From positions 1-46,877 of the IMG/VR virus record IMGVR_UViG_3300046690_000166: 46,877 bases of DNA. One strand, 5' to 3'. A program made the position numbers and the translations under genes. How positions within the stretch are numbered: position 1 is the stretch's first letter; every line of letters starts with the position of its first letter. This DNA comes from a virus. Shown piece after piece: positions 46,751 to 46,877 of this stretch. The notes below the pieces were generated by a model. The model made no database searches, was not told the DNA's origin, and saw only the letters and a program-made list of their open reading frames with translations.

Positions 46751-46877
46751 AAAACGCCCGCATGGCGCGGGCGTTGTATGTGCGGCAGGTAACGCTAATA
46801 CTCTCATATGACACAAAGAGCGGCAATGGCGAACAGTAACGCAACATCGTATTCGTCGGCAATGGCGAAACCGATAG
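46751..46877. repeat. Right copy of 127-bp terminal overlap
   Basis: Exact duplicate of bases 1-127. It contains the terminator hairpin (46753-46775) and the end of the small membrane protein gene. See the left copy for interpretation as an assembly overlap. Confidence 0.95.

Noticed and set aside
1-46877. tRNA genes, CRISPR arrays, IS elements, integrase and attachment sites
   Set aside because: None was seen on reading both strands; no cloverleaf-like or regularly spaced repeats apart from those listed.

Overview
The window is the complete genome of a tailed phage with a contractile tail (myovirus morphology). Bases 1-127 and 46751-46877 are identical. A 127-base terminal overlap is the usual mark of a circular graph closed by a k=127 assembler, so the molecule is best read as a circular or circularly permuted genome of 46,750 bp. 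No integrase, partition gene, tRNA or CRISPR array is visible. The genes match the group with a DUF2184 capsid, DUF3383 sheath, DUF3277 tube and DUF1073-type portal. Genome size, GC-rich coding sequence and gene set resemble small lytic myoviruses of Burkholderia, Ralstonia and Xanthomonas relatives (the Bcep781/OP2 type). That host guess is inference only.

Layout. (1) 54-6534, minus strand: two early operons. One (3316 to 54) encodes an exported protein, an XRE-type DNA-binding protein and a string of small overlapping genes. The other (6534 to 3434) encodes a DEAH helicase with a zinc finger, a VRR-type nuclease and a TetR-type HTH protein. (2) 6628-12701, plus strand: replication and recombination block with a repeat protein, a Cas4/RecB-like nuclease (DUF2800), an ssDNA-binding protein (DUF2815-like) with unusual C-terminal repeats, and a family B DNA polymerase. 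(3) 34150 to 12746, minus strand: the virion block. In transcription order it has portal, Mu gpF-like head protein, NUDIX-protease-scaffold polyprotein, decoration protein, capsid, connectors, sheath, tube, tail chaperones (-1 frameshift), tape measure with lysozyme domain, baseplate, fibre, and a lysis cassette (holin, SAR endolysin, Rz/Rz1). (4) 34223-42856: accessory early region of short operons, each with its own promoter and most with a terminator, including a predicted outer-membrane beta-barrel and several tiny exported or membrane proteins; terL sits here. (5) 42861-46685: terS, an AT-rich island that looks like an origin, a primase-polymerase/helicase and a small Arc-like protein.

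The most striking non-coding signal is an 11-bp palindrome, CGTTASTAACG, often extended to ACCGTTASTAACGGT. It or a recognisable half-site lies between the -35 and -10 boxes, or at the start site, of nearly every sigma70-like promoter I could find, on both strands. Six exact copies occur where about 0.02 would be expected by chance. This implies one phage DNA-binding protein, with the XRE-like and TetR-like products as candidates, that switches off all early promoters together. The virion operon has no such promoter.

Other points: an internal in-frame scaffold start with a strong ribosome binding site inside the protease gene, a NUDIX domain fused to the prohead protease, terS and terL separated by about 4.5 kb, terL starting directly after a terminator hairpin, and several genes of 30-54 codons supported by 4-bp stop/start overlaps.
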